From Massilia sp. H-1 (lineage in GTDB: Bacteria > Pseudomonadota > Gammaproteobacteria > Burkholderiales > Burkholderiaceae_D), in NCBI GenBank assembly GCA_024703915.1, contig CP087969.1, positions 2,418,001-2,482,000 of the forward strand: DNA of 64,000 bases, read 5' to 3'. How positions within the stretch are numbered: position 1 is the first letter of the stretch; every line of letters begins with the position of its first letter. The position numbers and the translations under genes are program-made. This document shows positions 28,066 through 39,054 of this stretch, in pieces. The notes under the pieces were generated by a model. It did no database searches, was not told the DNA's origin, and saw only the letters and a program-made list of their open reading frames with translations.

Positions 28066-28139
28066 TGGAGCGGGTGAAGGGAATCGAACCCTCGTCGTAA
28101 GCTTGGAAGGCTTCTGCTCTACCATTGAGCTACACCCAC
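28066..28139 (-). tRNA. tRNA-Gly (TCC anticodon)
   Basis: On the minus strand the anticodon loop CTTCCAAG carries TCC, the D arm is GCTCAATGGTAGAGC, the T arm GAGGGTTCGATTCCCTT, and 3' TCCA is encoded. The acceptor reads GTGGGTG against CACCCGC, so the second pair is T-G where C-G would be expected. Confidence 0.93.
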
Positions 28140-28198
28140 GAGGACTGTCTTCTCAGACACTTTACAACTTCACCAACTCAAACATTCCTGCAATATCT

Positions 28199-28283
<85 letters not shown>

Positions 28284-28510
28284 GCGAGGAACCGCAGAGT
28301 ATGAAGCAAGCACAAAATACTGTCAACTATTTTTGCCTGGTTGCTTGCGCAAATCCGTTGACGTCTTGCTTCGGGGCGTGATTGTAACCGGAGCCCGCGC
28401 AAGAGTGCAAGGGGGTGCGATCAAAAGGCCGAAAAAGGCGGAAAAAAGTTTTTTGGGAAGGGCGTGGCGTGGCGGCCACAGTGCGCTGGCAAGATTGCGG
28501 TTAAGGCAAG

Positions 28511-30052
28511 TCAGGGCGTGAGCGCCACCAGCACCTGGCCCTTGAGCGCCTTGATCAGCGCCGTTTCGTCGGGCGGCACGCCTTCGGGGGCGCGCTCGGT
28601 GCGGTCCGCGTAGAACAGGCCCAGCTGCACTTTGCCCACGATCAGCGGCAGCACGATGAAGCTGCGCGTCCGGCAGCAGGGCCCGGTGCCAGGCCTAAGC
28701 AGCAGGTCGCGGATCTTGGGCTGGGTGGCGTCGGCGATCATCAGGTCGGCATCGTTTTCCATCGCCAGGTGGAACAGGTCGCGCGCCGCTTCCACCGGGA
28801 ACACGAAGCCGGCCTGGGTGGCCGCATGGTCGTCGCCGAAAGCAAGCCGGGCCCGGTACTGGCCGCTGCGCGGATCTTTCAGGCACACGGTGGCGAAGCG
28901 GAAGCCCATGCTGCGGTACAGGATTTCCAGCACCGCCAGGATGACGTCGTTGACGCGGCTCTTGCTTAAGCGGCGCGCATCAGCGTCACGTCCTGCACGC
29001 CGGCCAGCAGCAAGTCGCGCGCATTGTACGGCTTGCCGCTCGGATGGCGCCCGCCGATCGCTTCCTCGCCGCCCATGGTGGCCAGCAGCAGGACATTGGG
29101 CAGCCCGCCCATCTCCTCCGGTTCTTCGACCAGGGCCGGCAGGTTCCATGTTCATGCTTTGCAGCAGGGTCGTCATTTCGCCATTGACGGTGTCGAACAG
29201 GGCCGCCATCGCCTCGCTATCGAGATTGAGGGCGGCGCCGTAGCGCAGCTGCAGTTCGCGCGCCTCGTTGCTGCTCTTGGGGTCGGTCGAGCGCGCCAGC
29301 AGGCGCGCCACGTCGATGCTGAACGAAGCGACCTGGCGCATCCATTCGGCGCGGCTGGCCGAGGCCTTGAGCGTGCCCGACGGCAGCGGCGCGAGCGAGC
29401 GCACGATCACGTCCGGAATTTCCCACTCGCGCATCACCGCTTCGGACAGGGTGTCGTAGCTGCAGCCGAGAATCATTTGCGAGGCTTGCCCCACCGTGTG
29501 CTTGCCGCTGGCGATCAGGGCATTGATTTCGCGGTAGCGCTCATGCTCGTGCGAGGCCACCAGCAGCGGGCCCAGGTTCTTGAACAAGGCCCCGATCGAG
29601 GCTTCCTCGGCGCCCTGGTAAAAGCTGTGGCGCGCCAGTTCGCGCCCCACCAGGCTGGCGCACAGGGCCGCCTGCAATTCGACCCGCACCGATTGCGCGT
29701 GCGCGGAGGACGACAGCGCGTCGACCAGCAGCATGGCCAGCGCGCTGGTCTTGACGTTGTCGAAGCCGAGCAGCGAAATGGCGCGCGAGATGGTGGTCAC
29801 GTTGGTGCCGGACGCGGTGCGGTACTGGGCCGTGTTGGACAGGCGCAGGATGCGCTGGGTCAGGGCCGCGTCCGACAGCACGTAATAGGCCAGGTCGTGG
29901 GTGCCCTGGTCGTCCGAGGACGCCATCTGCACCACCTGGGCCACCGAACTGCCGAGCGCGAACATTTCCTCGTCGCCGCATACCTTGCTCAGCAGCGAGG
30001 CGCGCACCTTGCGCGTGTCGGCGGCGTTAGGGAGCGTCGGTTCGCTGGCCAT
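28511..30052 (-). CDS. HDOD domain protein with C-terminal GAF-like domain
   Basis: Residues about 20-230 form an HDOD domain (LSDAALTQRILRLSNTAQYR, ISRAISLLGFDNVKTSAL, GALFKNLGPLLVASHE), a non-catalytic HD relative used in bacterial signalling. Residues about 370-510 look like a GAF domain (DVILAVLEILYRSMGFRFAT, then SFIVLPLIVGKVQLGLFYAD). The piece in between reads out of frame from about 28970 to 29145 (a GCTTAAGC at about 28964 restores it), and another artefact lies near 28695. The stop precedes by 12 bases the gene it follows in transcription, so it is co-transcribed with the REC-TPR gene. Confidence 0.8.
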   Translation of the reverse strand: MASEPTLPNAADTRKVRASLLSKVCGDEEMFALGSSVAQVVQMASSDDQGTHDLAYYVLSDAALTQRILRLSNTAQYRTASGTNVTTISRAISLLGFDNVKTSALAMLLVDALSSSAHAQSVRVELQAALCASLVGRELARHSFYQGAEEASIGALFKNLGPLLVASHEHERYREINALIASGKHTVGQASQMILGCSYDTLSEAVMREWEIPDVIVRSLAPLPSGTLKASASRAEWMRQVASFSIDVARLLARSTDPKSSNEARELQLRYGAALNLDSEAMAALFDTVNGEMTTLLQSMNMEPAGPGRRTGGDGRAAQCPAAGHHGRRGSDRRAPSERQAVQCARLAAGRRAGRDADARRLSKSRVNDVILAVLEILYRSMGFRFATVCLKDPRSGQYRARLAFGDDHAATQAGFVFPVEAARDLFHLAMENDADLMIADATQPKIRDLLLRPGTGPCCRTRSFIVLPLIVGKVQLGLFYADRTERAPEGVPPDETALIKALKGQVLVALTP

Positions 30053-30064
30053 GTCAGTCGCCCG

Positions 30065-31725
30065 TCATGCGGCACGCGCCAGCTTCTTGGCGCGCACACC
30101 CTTGTCGTATTGCTTGAGTATGCTCTGGTGCAAGCTGGCCAATGTCGGCAGCTTGGGATTGAGCGGATCGAGTGAAGCGCACGGTCGTGATCAGGCTCAC
30201 CACGCTTTGCCCGAGGCGCTCGTCCCAGCCCAGGTTTTCCAGGCACTTGAGCGCGGCCACCGCCGCATTGAAGGCCACTTGCGGATTGTCGGGCAGCTTG
30301 TCGACCGCTTCCATCATCAGCGCCACCGCGCCCCGGTAGTCGCCCTCTTTCGCCTTGCTGGCTGCCAGCATGGCGACCAGTTCCAGCACGGCTTGCTTGG
30401 CTTTCCTGGGCCAGCGCATGCCAGCCAGGTCGGCCCGCCCGGCCTTTTCGAACACGCGCATGGCGCGCGTCATGTCGGCATTGTTGGAGGCATTGCGCAT
30501 CACGTCGCGCATGACTTCGGCGGCGCCGTCTTCCATATTGTTTTGCAGGCAGTTGCGCGCCAGCTCCAGCTTGACCTCGGCCGACAGGCCCCTGGCTGGC
30601 GCGGCAGGCTTCCACCGCGGCCGTCAGCGACTCGCTCAGGCGCAATTCGTTGCCCGTGTATTCGTGCACCATGGCCGAGGAAATCGCGCTGCACACGCTT
30701 CTAAGCATTGCGCTGCCCGCCCATCGACTTGTCGAGGTCGCGGATGACGGCGGCCGCCTGCACCGGGTCGCCCTTCTTGACCAGGGTCTGGACCAGGCGC
30801 ACATGGTCTTCCGGGTCGCGAAATTCGGAATACTTGGCCTTGCTCACCACTTGCTTGAGCACTTTTTCGGCGGTGTCGGTGTCGCCCGTCTCGAGCGCCA
30901 CCTCGCCCAGCCGGCGCAGGCGCCGCACCGCGTGCGGCGACACGGCCACGGCTTCGGCCAGCACGATCTGCGACTGGGCCGGTTCGCCCATGGCGGCCAG
31001 GGTGCGCGCCAGCCAGTCGTAGGCGTCGACGAATTTCTTGTTCGCTTCGATCAGCGCTTCGAGCATCGCGCGCTTCCTCGAAGCGCTCGCGCATGAACAG
31101 GGTACGCGCCATGCCAAGCCGGGCCCAGCCGATCTGGCGCGCCTCGAACAGTTGCTGGTAGATCGCTTCGGCCTCGGCCGCTTCGCCCAGCACCATATGC
31201 AGCTCGGCGCGCAGGCGCAGGAAGTCGATCGCGTAGCTGCGGATGCAGCTTGACGCCCTCGATGCAGGCGGCGATGGCATCGGCCTGGTTGCCCAGCTCC
31301 ATCAGCTGGTGCGCCTGCATGAAGGCATTGCGCTTGTCGAGCGCGCGCCCGATCCGTTCCAGCAGACGGTCGGCCGTGAACGGCTTGAGGATGTAATCGG
31401 TGGGGGTCAGTTCGGCGGCGCTGATGACCTTGCCGAAATTGCCTTCGGCGGTGACCATGAAAAACATGGTCGAGATCGAGATCAGCTTGTGGTGGCGCAT
31501 GTCTTCGAGCAACTGCTGCCCGTCCTGCCCGCCGTCCAGGTCGTACTCGCACAGGATCAGGTCGAACGAACGCGTGGTGACCAGCTTGACGGCCGCGTTC
31601 GATCCGGGGGCATCCTCGATCTTGGCCAGTCCGCACAGATTGAGCATGCTGCGTACGCTCGCGCGCATCCCCGCGTGCGGCTCAATGATCAGTGCGGACA
31701 ATCCGTCGAGTTCATTCATGGGCAA
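30065..31725 (-). CDS. Response regulator receiver protein with TPR repeats
   Basis: Residues 1-130 are a CheY-like receiver: LSALIIEPHAGMRASVRSML, FDLILCEYDLDGGQDGQQLL with the phospho-acceptor Asp, and PTDYILKPFTADRLLERIG with the conserved Lys. The rest (about 420 residues) is helical TPR-like repeats (AEAIYQQLFEARQIGWARLG, ETGDTDTAEKVLKQVVSKAK, ALKCLENLGWDERLGQS). It is likely to work as a phosphorylation-dependent scaffold, but no output enzyme is present. Breaks lie near 31245, 31075, 30702 (CTAAGC), 30600 and 30175. It ends KKLARAA with TGA at 30065-30067. Confidence 0.8.
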
Positions 31726-31856
31726 GTCATCCTGTGCGCCTGTGGCTGGCGCATCGTTCCCGCGCGGCGGAGACGCGCGGGTCTTGCTTTGATTATATTA
31801 CGCTCGGAGAAATAAGCAGTGCTATTTCGCTACAGTAACGCTGCCCGCTGGCGCCT

Positions 31857-33457
31857 AGTGCCCGTCGGCTAGGCTGCGGGGGCGAGCGCTCGATCACGTC
31901 CAGCAGCGCGTCGACCACGTCCGGGTCGAACTGGGTGCCGCGCCGCTCGCGGATATAGGCCACCACATCGACATACGGCCACGGTTCCTTGTACGGGCGG
32001 CGGTGCAGCAGCGCGTCGAACACGTCGACCACGGCCACGATGCGCGCGCACAGCGGAATGTCGCGCCCGCGCGCCGCGTTCGGGTAGCCCGGAACCGTCG
32101 TAGTGCTCGTGGTGGCCATGCTACAAATCATGGCGCCATAGGTCAGGTAGCTGACCCCGTCGACCATCTTCGAGGCGCGCTCGAGAATGGCGCGCCCGAT
32201 CTGGGCATGGGTCTGCATCACGCGCCGCTCTTCCGGCGTGTGGGCGGCCGCTTGAGAGCAAGACCTGGTCCGGGGTCGACACCTTGCCGACATCGTGCAG
32301 GATGCTGGCCAGGCCGATCATTTCCGAGCAGCTGGGGCGTCAGTTCCGGATCCTGCACATGGCGCTCGGCCATCCGCTCGGCGATCTGGGAACTGAGGTT
32401 TTGCACGCGCCGCACGTGGCCGCCCGTGCCATGGTCGTGGAACTCGGCCAGATCGGCCAGCGCCACCACGGTCGCTTCCTGGGCCTTGCGCAGCTGGCCG
32501 AACATGTACAGATTGTCGAAGGCGGCGGCGATCCGTTCGCAGAACACTTCGAGCAGATCGCGCTGGATCACGGCCAGCGGCCACGGCGGCGTGACCGAGA
32601 TGCACAGCTCGCGCCCTTCCATGGTGTGGATGAACAGCACATTGGCCGGATGCTCGAACTGGCTGTGTTTTTCCTCGAAGGCCTTGGCGATGGCTTAAGC
32701 AGCAGCGTATGGTCGGCCTAAGCATGACTTCATTGTCGGCCAGCGGCGCGTAACTGCCGGTGGCGGCCACCACGGTGGGCGCGCCGTCGTCGTCCGACAT
32801 CACGCACAGCACGCCGTCGGCGCCGACGTCGAGAATCGCGCTCACCTGGTTGAGCACGCCCGAGGCGAATTCGCGCAGCGAGTGGATCTGGTACAGATTG
32901 GTGGCGCTTAGCCAGGATCTTGCCCAGCCCGATGCGGCTGCGCTCGAGCATCATCAGGCTCTCGTAGGCGCGCAGGGCGGAAATGACGGTCGTGAACAGC
33001 TTTTGCGTGGTCAGCTCGGTCTTGGCCTTGTAGTCGTTGATATCGTATTCGATGATCACGCGCTGCTCGGGCGCCTGGCCCGGCTGGCCGGTGCGCAATA
33101 CCACGCGCACGATCTGGTTGTTGAGTTCTTCGCGGATGCGGCGCGCCAGGATCAGGCTTAAGCATCGTCGGTTTCCATCACCACGTCCAGCAGCACCAGG
33201 GCGATGTCGGGCGTGTCGCGCAGGATCTGGTAACCCTCGACGCCGCTGTAGGCCGAATACAGTTCCAGCTCGCGCCCCTTGAAGCTGACGTTGCAGGCAA
33301 GGCGAGCCGGGTGACAGCATGAACGTCGACGTCATCGTCGACAATGAGAACGCGCCACAGGCGCTGATCAATCGTGGGCTGAAGACCATGCCGCGGCGGC
33401 TTCATCGTCTTCGTCCAGAAGCCAGTTGTCTTCGGCTTCGGCGGTTAGGTCGGTCAT
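31857..33457 (-). CDS. Response regulator with DUF3369 and HD-GYP domains
   Basis: Order of domains: an acidic N-terminus (MTDLTAEAEDNWLLDEDDEA), a receiver (WRVLIVDDDVDVHAVTRLAL, PDIALVLLDVVM, then RIREELNNQIVRVVLRTG), a DUF3369 region (NDYKAKTELTTQKLFTTVIS onwards), and a C-terminal HD-GYP domain (ASILHDVGKV, HHEHYDGSGYPN after repair, IVAVVDVFDALLHRRPYKEP). HD-GYP enzymes hydrolyse cyclic di-GMP, and all metal-site motifs seem present. Start ATG at 33457 follows AAGGAG. At least seven indels were bridged, several of GCCGGC type (33156, 32907, 32719, 32695). The exact stop is uncertain; TAG at 31857-31859 is the best candidate. Confidence 0.82.
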
Positions 33458-33733
33458 ACAGGCTCCTTGGGGCTTCCAGCGGGATGCGGTTGGTACTGAT
33501 TTTCCTGACGGACCGTGGCGGGGGGACTGTCACATACACACTGCCAATTTCACATTTTTATTATAAACAAAGTACCACCCAAGTCTAGCCTCCCGCCTTC
33601 TTATTTTGCGGCTTGGCAACAGCTTCGTCCTCGTCAAGCACCAAAGAGTCTGGTACGCTAGATCTGCCGTGCCGGGTGTTAAAAGCGCAAGCCGGGAAGC
33701 AACCTTGTTACTTTCAATAAGGAAGACACCATC

Positions 33734-34242
33734 ATGCAAGCGACCTCTACGCTGTCCTCCGGCTCCGGTTCCGCCAAAGATGCAGGTTAGCCATGAGTTC
33801 CTCGCCTTCACGCTTGGCTCCGAAGAATACGGGATCGACATCCTGGAAGGTGCAAGAGATCCGCGGCTACGAAGCCGTGACCCGGATCGCCAACGCACCC
33901 GAGTTCATCAAGGGCGTGATCAACCTGCGCGGCATCATCATTCCCGTGGTCGACATGCGCATCAAGTTCAATCTCAGGGGTGCCCGTCTACGACCAGTTC
34001 ACCGTGGTCATCATTCTCAATATCGGCGGGCGCATCATGGGGATGGTGGTCGATTCCGTGTCCGACGTGACCACGCTCTCGGCCGAGCAGATCAAGCTTT
34101 GGCGCCGGAAATGGGCACGGCCTTCAATTCCGACTACATGATCGGGCTCGGCACGATCGACGAGCGCATGCTGATCCTGGTCGACATCGACAAGCTGATG
34201 TCGTCCGGCGAAATGGGGCTGATCGACAAGCTCGCCAGCTGA
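33734..34242 (+). CDS. cheW: Chemotaxis coupling protein CheW
   Basis: About 165 residues of a single CheW domain: [20 protein letters not shown], the signature [39 protein letters not shown]. CheW links chemoreceptors to the CheA kinase. Start ATG at 33734 ([18 protein letters not shown]). CTGGAAG at 33843-33849 must be read as CTGAAG to give [12 protein letters not shown]; other breaks lie near 33786, 33977 and 34097. It is transcribed away from the HD-GYP gene, with about 275 bases between them. Confidence 0.9.
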
Positions 34243-34246
34243 GCGC

Positions 34247-35235
34247 TTACGGCGCCGCGTTGACCAGGTCCGCCGCGTTCGCGCGGCGCCGCACCAGGCA
34301 ATCTTCGCGCGTGCCGCCCACGTGGATGTTCTGGTAGCGCACTTCATACTTGCTTAGCCTTGAGGTTGTCGACCGTCAGGCGCTCGTTCGGCAGCAGGAA
34401 GATCTGGCGCACGCTGGCGTGCCGCTCCAGGTCGAACACCTTCACCAGCACCGGCGAGGCATTGGCCGCATTGTCGATCTCGATCTGCATCGCATCACCC
34501 TGGTTTTCCACCGGCGCCCCTTCCAGATAGCCTGAATGGTCGGGCCACGGTTCGCCGTTGGGCGCGACCAGGGTGCGCAATTCCATGTCGCAATCAGGGC
34601 GCGCGCCCACACCACCAGCTCGGTCACGGCCAGCGCCCGCACGTCGGGCGGCGCACTGGCTTCGGGCTGGCGGGCGCTGCCCACGGCCCAGCTGTCGGGC
34701 ACGGGATCGGGTGCGGCTTAGCACCACCGGCGCGGCCACGCGCACGGGCGCGGCGGCCGGGGCCGGGTCGCCGCCCAGGGCCCGCGCCACCGGCGGCGGC
34801 ATGAGCTTGCCCTGCCCCACCAGCAGCGCGCCGCCGATGCAGCCCAGCAGCAAGCCCAGCCCCAGTCCCAGCGACAGCCACCAGCGCCCCGCCGCCCTGG
34901 CTTGCATGCGCGCTCGGCCGCTTCCTCGGCTTGCCAGGCATGGTTGTCGTGATTGAGCAGTTCGCGGTTTTCCTCGGCGTGGGTGCTTTCGAGCCAGGCG
35001 ATTTCCCATTCCTCGGCCGCGATCCAGTCGTCGTGCTCGCTTGCTCAGGCAAGGGGTCCGACAGGGTGCCGTAGGCGCTGTTGAGGATGGCCATGATGCG
35101 GGCCGCCTTCTCGTCGCCGGGATTTTTGTCGGGGTGGTATTTCTGGCTGAGCGCCTTGTAGGCCGCACGGATGACTTCCTGCGGCGCCTTGCGCGCCACT
35201 TTCAGGTTGTCATAGTGCGTGTGGATCTTGGCCAT
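34247..35235 (-). CDS. J-domain protein with a transmembrane segment
   Basis: Residues 1-65 are a DnaJ domain (HTHYDNLKVARKAPQEVIRA, HPDKNPGD with the essential HPD motif, ARIMAILNSAYGTLSDP). A charged helical linker follows, then one transmembrane helix (WWLSLGLGLGLLLGCIGGAL), a Pro/Ala-rich stretch and a beta-rich C-terminal domain (MELRTLVAPNGEPWPDHSG, then VFDLERHASVRQIFLLPNER). It is probably a membrane-anchored co-chaperone of DnaK; the C-terminal domain is unknown to me. Breaks near 35041, 34907, 34713 (GCTTAGC) and 34353 (GCTTAGC) were repaired; it ends DLVNAAP with TAA at 34247-34249. Confidence 0.75.
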
Positions 35236-35411
35236 GGCGGTAGGATGGGGGCGATTGCCTTCATGATAGCCGAAGCGGCCCGAAGGACGACCGCCCAGCA
35301 TAGCCCCGTTGTATCCGTACCGCAAGTAACGCGGCCGGTCCGGACGCGAAGGCATTTGTGTTTGGCCTGACAAGCTGCTATGTTTGCAGTTTTTGCAAGT
35401 CAGGAACCCCC

Positions 35412-36669
35412 ATGCGCCCTACCCTCCTTGTCACCCTGCTCGCCGCCAGCCTGGCCGCGGCTTCCCTGCTTGGCGTCGGCCAATGGCCTGTCCGAACGGC
35501 TCGCCGCCCTGGAAGGCGGCCGAGGACACGGTTGCGGCCCAGCGCAAGGCGATCGACGATCCCGCCCTCAGCGAGGCGGCGCGCCAGGCCCTGCGCCAGC
35601 AGCTGGCCTACCCCCGATGCAGACCCTGGGCACGCTGCAAAGCTTCACCGGCGCCCACGACGAGGCCGTGGCCACCTTCGACGCCATCGGCCCGATGCTG
35701 GGCGGCACGCCGAGCAGCGCCCACCGGCCCCAGCCCGGCGATTGCCTGGGCCGCCACGCGCGACGCCATCGACGGCATCATCGAGCAGGCGCGCAGCCGC
35801 CAGATCGTGATCCTCAACGAGGCGCACCACGTGCCCGCGCAGCGCGCCTTCGCCATGCAGCTGGCGCGAGAACTGCGCAAGGCCGGCTATACCTACCTGG
35901 CGGTGGAAGCGCTGAGCGAAGCGCCGCTGGCCAAGGGCTACTTCAACCGCAGCAGCGGCTACTATGTCAGCGAGTAGGCCTTCGCCAACTTCCTGCGCGA
36001 CGCCCAGCAGCAGAAATGGACCCTGGTTCCCTACGAGTACAAGTTCGACGACCTGGGCCTGAACGCGGGCGACCGGATCGCCGGGCGCGAGCTGGGCCAG
36101 GTGGACAACCTGGTCAAGCGCATCCTCAACAATGACCCGAAAGGCAAGATCTTCATCTATGCTTAGCTACGACCACGTGCGCGAAAAGGCGGTGGCGGGC
36201 GACACCTGGATGGCGGCCTACCTGCGCGAGCGCACCGGCATCGATCCGCTCACCATCGACCAGTCGCAGATGTTCGCCCACCCGGGCAACGGCAGCCACC
36301 CCCTGTATGCGCAGATGGCGGCCAAGTACAAGGGCAGCAAGCCCTTCATGCTGGCGCGTCGGCACGCCGGAAGTGGCCTAAGCAAGTACAAGGGCGAGGT
36401 CGACATGCAGGTGATCCATCCGCCGTATCCGCTGGTGGCGGCCACCGGCCGTCCCTTGTGGATGAGCAGCGTGGCTAAGCCTGATCCCGCGCGGATTCCG
36501 TCGGGCCTGTGGCTAGAACGTCGGGACGGCGCCTGATCGAGGCGCGCCGCAAGGGCGCCCCGGCCGATGAAATCGCGCTCGACGTGGTGCTGGCAGTGGC
36601 GGGGCAAAAACCGCCCATGATGATGGTGCTAGTAGGCGTGTGGAGGTGGAGTTCAGCGCCAGCGAATAA
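35412..36669 (+). CDS. Secreted protein with NEAH motif (ChaN/erythromycin-esterase-like?)
   Basis: Starts MRPTLLVTLLAASLAAASLL, a signal peptide, after AGGAAC. An alpha-helical region (ALSEAARQALRQQLAY, then FTGAHDEAVATFDAIGPMLG) precedes a domain beginning ARSRQIVILNEAHHVPAQRA and continuing RKAGYTYLAVEALSEAPLAK, KIFIYAGYDHVREKAV and RERTGIDPLTIDQSQMFA. The Glu-His motif after a buried strand recalls the Tiki/ChaN/erythromycin-esterase fold, but this is inference. Frame changes lie near 35490, 35610, 35740, 35974, 36161 (GCTTAGC), 36370 and 36475 (GCTAAGC). The likely end is VEVEFSASE and TAA at 36667-36669. Confidence 0.5.
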
Positions 36670-36675
36670 GCGGCC

Positions 36676-37824
36676 TCAGAGCCGGTGGCTGCGGTCGGCG
36701 CGCGCCAGCGTCCGGCCGCAGCTGCACCGCGCGCCCGACCACCAGCACCTTGAACAGTTCGCCCATCTCGGCTTATGACACCAGCTTTTGCACCGCGTTC
36801 GCCTGCGGCAGGTAGCGCAGCGTCGCCCGGATCGAGCGCGGCCATCAGTTCACCGAGCCCGGCGCCGAGCAGGAAGGACGCCTGGTTCATATAGGCCAGC
36901 ACATCGAGGCCCGCATCCTGGGCCGCCAGCGCCATGGCCGTGAAGTCGACATGGGCCGTGATGTCCTGCAAGCCCGGCAAGTAGAACGGTTCGGGATGGG
37001 CATGGTGGCGGTAGTGGCACATCAGGGTGCCCTGCCGCGCTGGTCGAGGTAGTACTCGTGCGCCGGGAAACCGTAATCGATCAGGATCGCCGCGCCGCGC
37101 CCGGCGCCCAGCATGCGCGCCAGCGAGGCCATGAAGCCGCAGGCGACGGCATGTACTTCGCTCGTGTAGCCCTCGTCCAGCAGCGCCTGATCGGGAATCT
37201 GGGTGGCGATGCGCGCGGCCAGGTCCGCGTCCGGCGCCTGCGCCACGAAGGCGAACGCGCCGTCCTCCACCGTCACCATCAGCTCGCGCCAGGCGCCGGC
37301 TTCCTTGCGCACCAGTTGCACCGGCATCGCGTCGAGCACCTCGTTGGCCAGCACCACCCCGGAAAACGCGTCCGGGAAGCCGTCCAGCCAGCGCACCTGG
37401 GGGAAGTCGCGCAGCGCTTCCTGCTGGCGCGCGCAGTTCGCCCGACAGTTCGAGGATGAAGTAGTGCTCGACGCTGACCCCGGCGGCCGCCAGCGCGGTG
37501 AGCACATCGCGCGCCAGTTTGCCGGTGCTTAGCCCCTGAATTCGAGGATGTTCGGTTCACTTTGGGCGATAATAGCGGCTGCCGTGCGCGCCAGGGTCGC
37601 CCCGAACAGGGATGAGATCTCAGGCGCGGTCGTAAAATCAGCTTACCTTGCCCCAGTTTGGCCGCCCCGCCGCTGTAGTAGCCCAGGCGCGGCGCGTACA
37701 GGGCCAGCTCCATGAAGCGGGCGAAGGAAATGGCGCCGCCGCGCTGTGCGATTTCAGCGGCGATCTGGCGTTGCAGGGCATGGGACGCGGCCAGCGCGTC
37801 GCTATCGGGCAGGGGCAGGGACAT
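36676..37824 (-). CDS. MidA-family SAM-dependent methyltransferase
   Basis: Start MSLPLPDSDALAASHALQRQ at 37824; then AISFARFMELALYAPRLGYY, ILEFGAGTGKLARDVL (the SAM-binding motif, after repair), FSGVVLANEVLDAMPVQLVR and AAILIDYGFPAHEYYLDQRG. These match COG1565/NDUFAF7-like methyltransferases, whose mitochondrial member methylates an arginine of a complex I subunit; the bacterial substrate is not established. Breaks near 37640, 37530 (GCTTAGC), 37437 and 37032 were bridged. The end is probably ARADRSHRL with TGA at 36676-36678, 6 bases from the convergent gene. Confidence 0.8.
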
Positions 37825-37859
37825 GTCGGCATTGTAGCCACAACAGGACGGATCAACAA

Positions 37860-38638
37860 TTGAAGCAGACCAGACCAACTGAACGCGCCGCGCTCGTGAC
37901 CGGCAGCCAAAGCAAGCGCCTCGGGCGCGCGATCGCGCTCGGCCTGGCCGCGGCTAGGCTGGGACGTGGCCGTCCATTACCGCCATTCCGAAGCCGAGGC
38001 GCGCGCCACCGCCGCCGCCATCGAAGCGCTGGGCTGGCGCGCCGTGCTGCTCGACTGCGACCTGGCCGACGAAGCGGCCGTGCGCGCCCTGCTGGGCCGG
38101 GCCAGCGCGGCCCTGGGGCCGGTCGGCTGCGTCGTCAACAGCGCCTCGCGCTTCGACTACGACAGCGCGCCCGATTTCTCGCCCGCCCTGCTGGCCGCCC
38201 ACATGCAGGCCAATGTGGCCGCCCCGATCCTGCTGGCCCAGGCGCTGCACGCGGCCACCCCGGCCTAAGCAGCCAGGCCGTGGTGATCAACCTGCTCGAC
38301 CAGAAGCTGTACAACCTGAACCCCGATTACCTGTCGTACACGCTGTCGAAGGCGGCCCTGCACACGGCCACCACCATGCTGGCCCAGGCGCTGGCGCCGA
38401 CCGTGCGCGTGGCGGCCGTGGCGCCCGGCCTGACGATGGTGTCGGGCGAGCAGACCGAGGCGGCCTTCGCCGCCGCGCACCAGGCCACGCCGCTCGGCCA
38501 GTCGTCGCGGCCCGACGATATCGTCGACGCGGTGGTCTACCTTGCTTAGCGCGCGCCGTGACCGGCACCACTCTCCTTGTCGACGGCGGCCAGCACCTGA
38601 TGCCGCTGCCGCGCGACGTGATGTTCCTTGCAAAATAA
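37860..38638 (+). CDS. Short-chain dehydrogenase, pteridine reductase-like
   Basis: About 258 residues. The cofactor motif [18 protein letters not shown] has the TGxxxRLG form seen in pteridine/dihydromonapterin reductases. Later come [34 protein letters not shown] and the catalytic [11 protein letters not shown] (YxxxK), then [15 protein letters not shown] and a C-terminal [13 protein letters not shown]. The start is probably TTG at 37860, as no ATG precedes the cofactor motif. GCCGGC-type breaks lie at 37952, 38265 and 38546. It sits just upstream of folB, which supports a role in reducing a pterin or dihydrofolate. Confidence 0.8.
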
Positions 38639-38656
38639 ATCCACAGAAAGTCCATT

Positions 38657-39054
38657 ATGCTGTCCGCCCTGACCCACCCCAAGCTTGCCGACTGCTTAGG
38701 CGCCTGTTCCTGCGCAATTACGAAGTGATGATCAACATCGGCGTGCACGATTTCGAAAAAAGGGCGAGCAGCGCGTCCTGATCAACGTCGACCTGTACAT
38801 CCCGCTGGCCCAGTCCACGCCCAAGGACGACCACCTCGACGAAGTGGTTGACTATGACTTCATGCGCGTGACCATCGCCAACCGCATGGCCCAGGGCCAT
38901 GTGCACCTGCAGGAAACCCTGTGCGACGACGTGGTGCGCGCCATGCTGGCCCACCCGCGCGTGCGCGGTGCGGGTCTCGACCATGAAGCCGGACGTGTAT
39001 CCGGACTGCGAAGGCGTGGGCGTCGAAGTATTCCAGATCAAGGATGAAGCATGA
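38657..39054 (+). CDS. folB: Dihydroneopterin aldolase
   Basis: FolB converts dihydroneopterin to 6-hydroxymethyl-dihydropterin in folate synthesis. The family pattern is clear: [46 protein letters not shown] and [27 protein letters not shown] at 38692 reads GCCGG ([13 protein letters not shown]); other indels are near 38761 and 38968. ATG at 38657; TGA at 39052-39054 overlaps the ttcA start (ATGA), so the two are translationally coupled. Confidence 0.88.

Noticed and set aside
35236..35411. A small gene between the J-domain gene and the NEAH protein
   Set aside because: No frame with a start, ribosome binding site and protein-like composition; it is best seen as a divergent promoter region.
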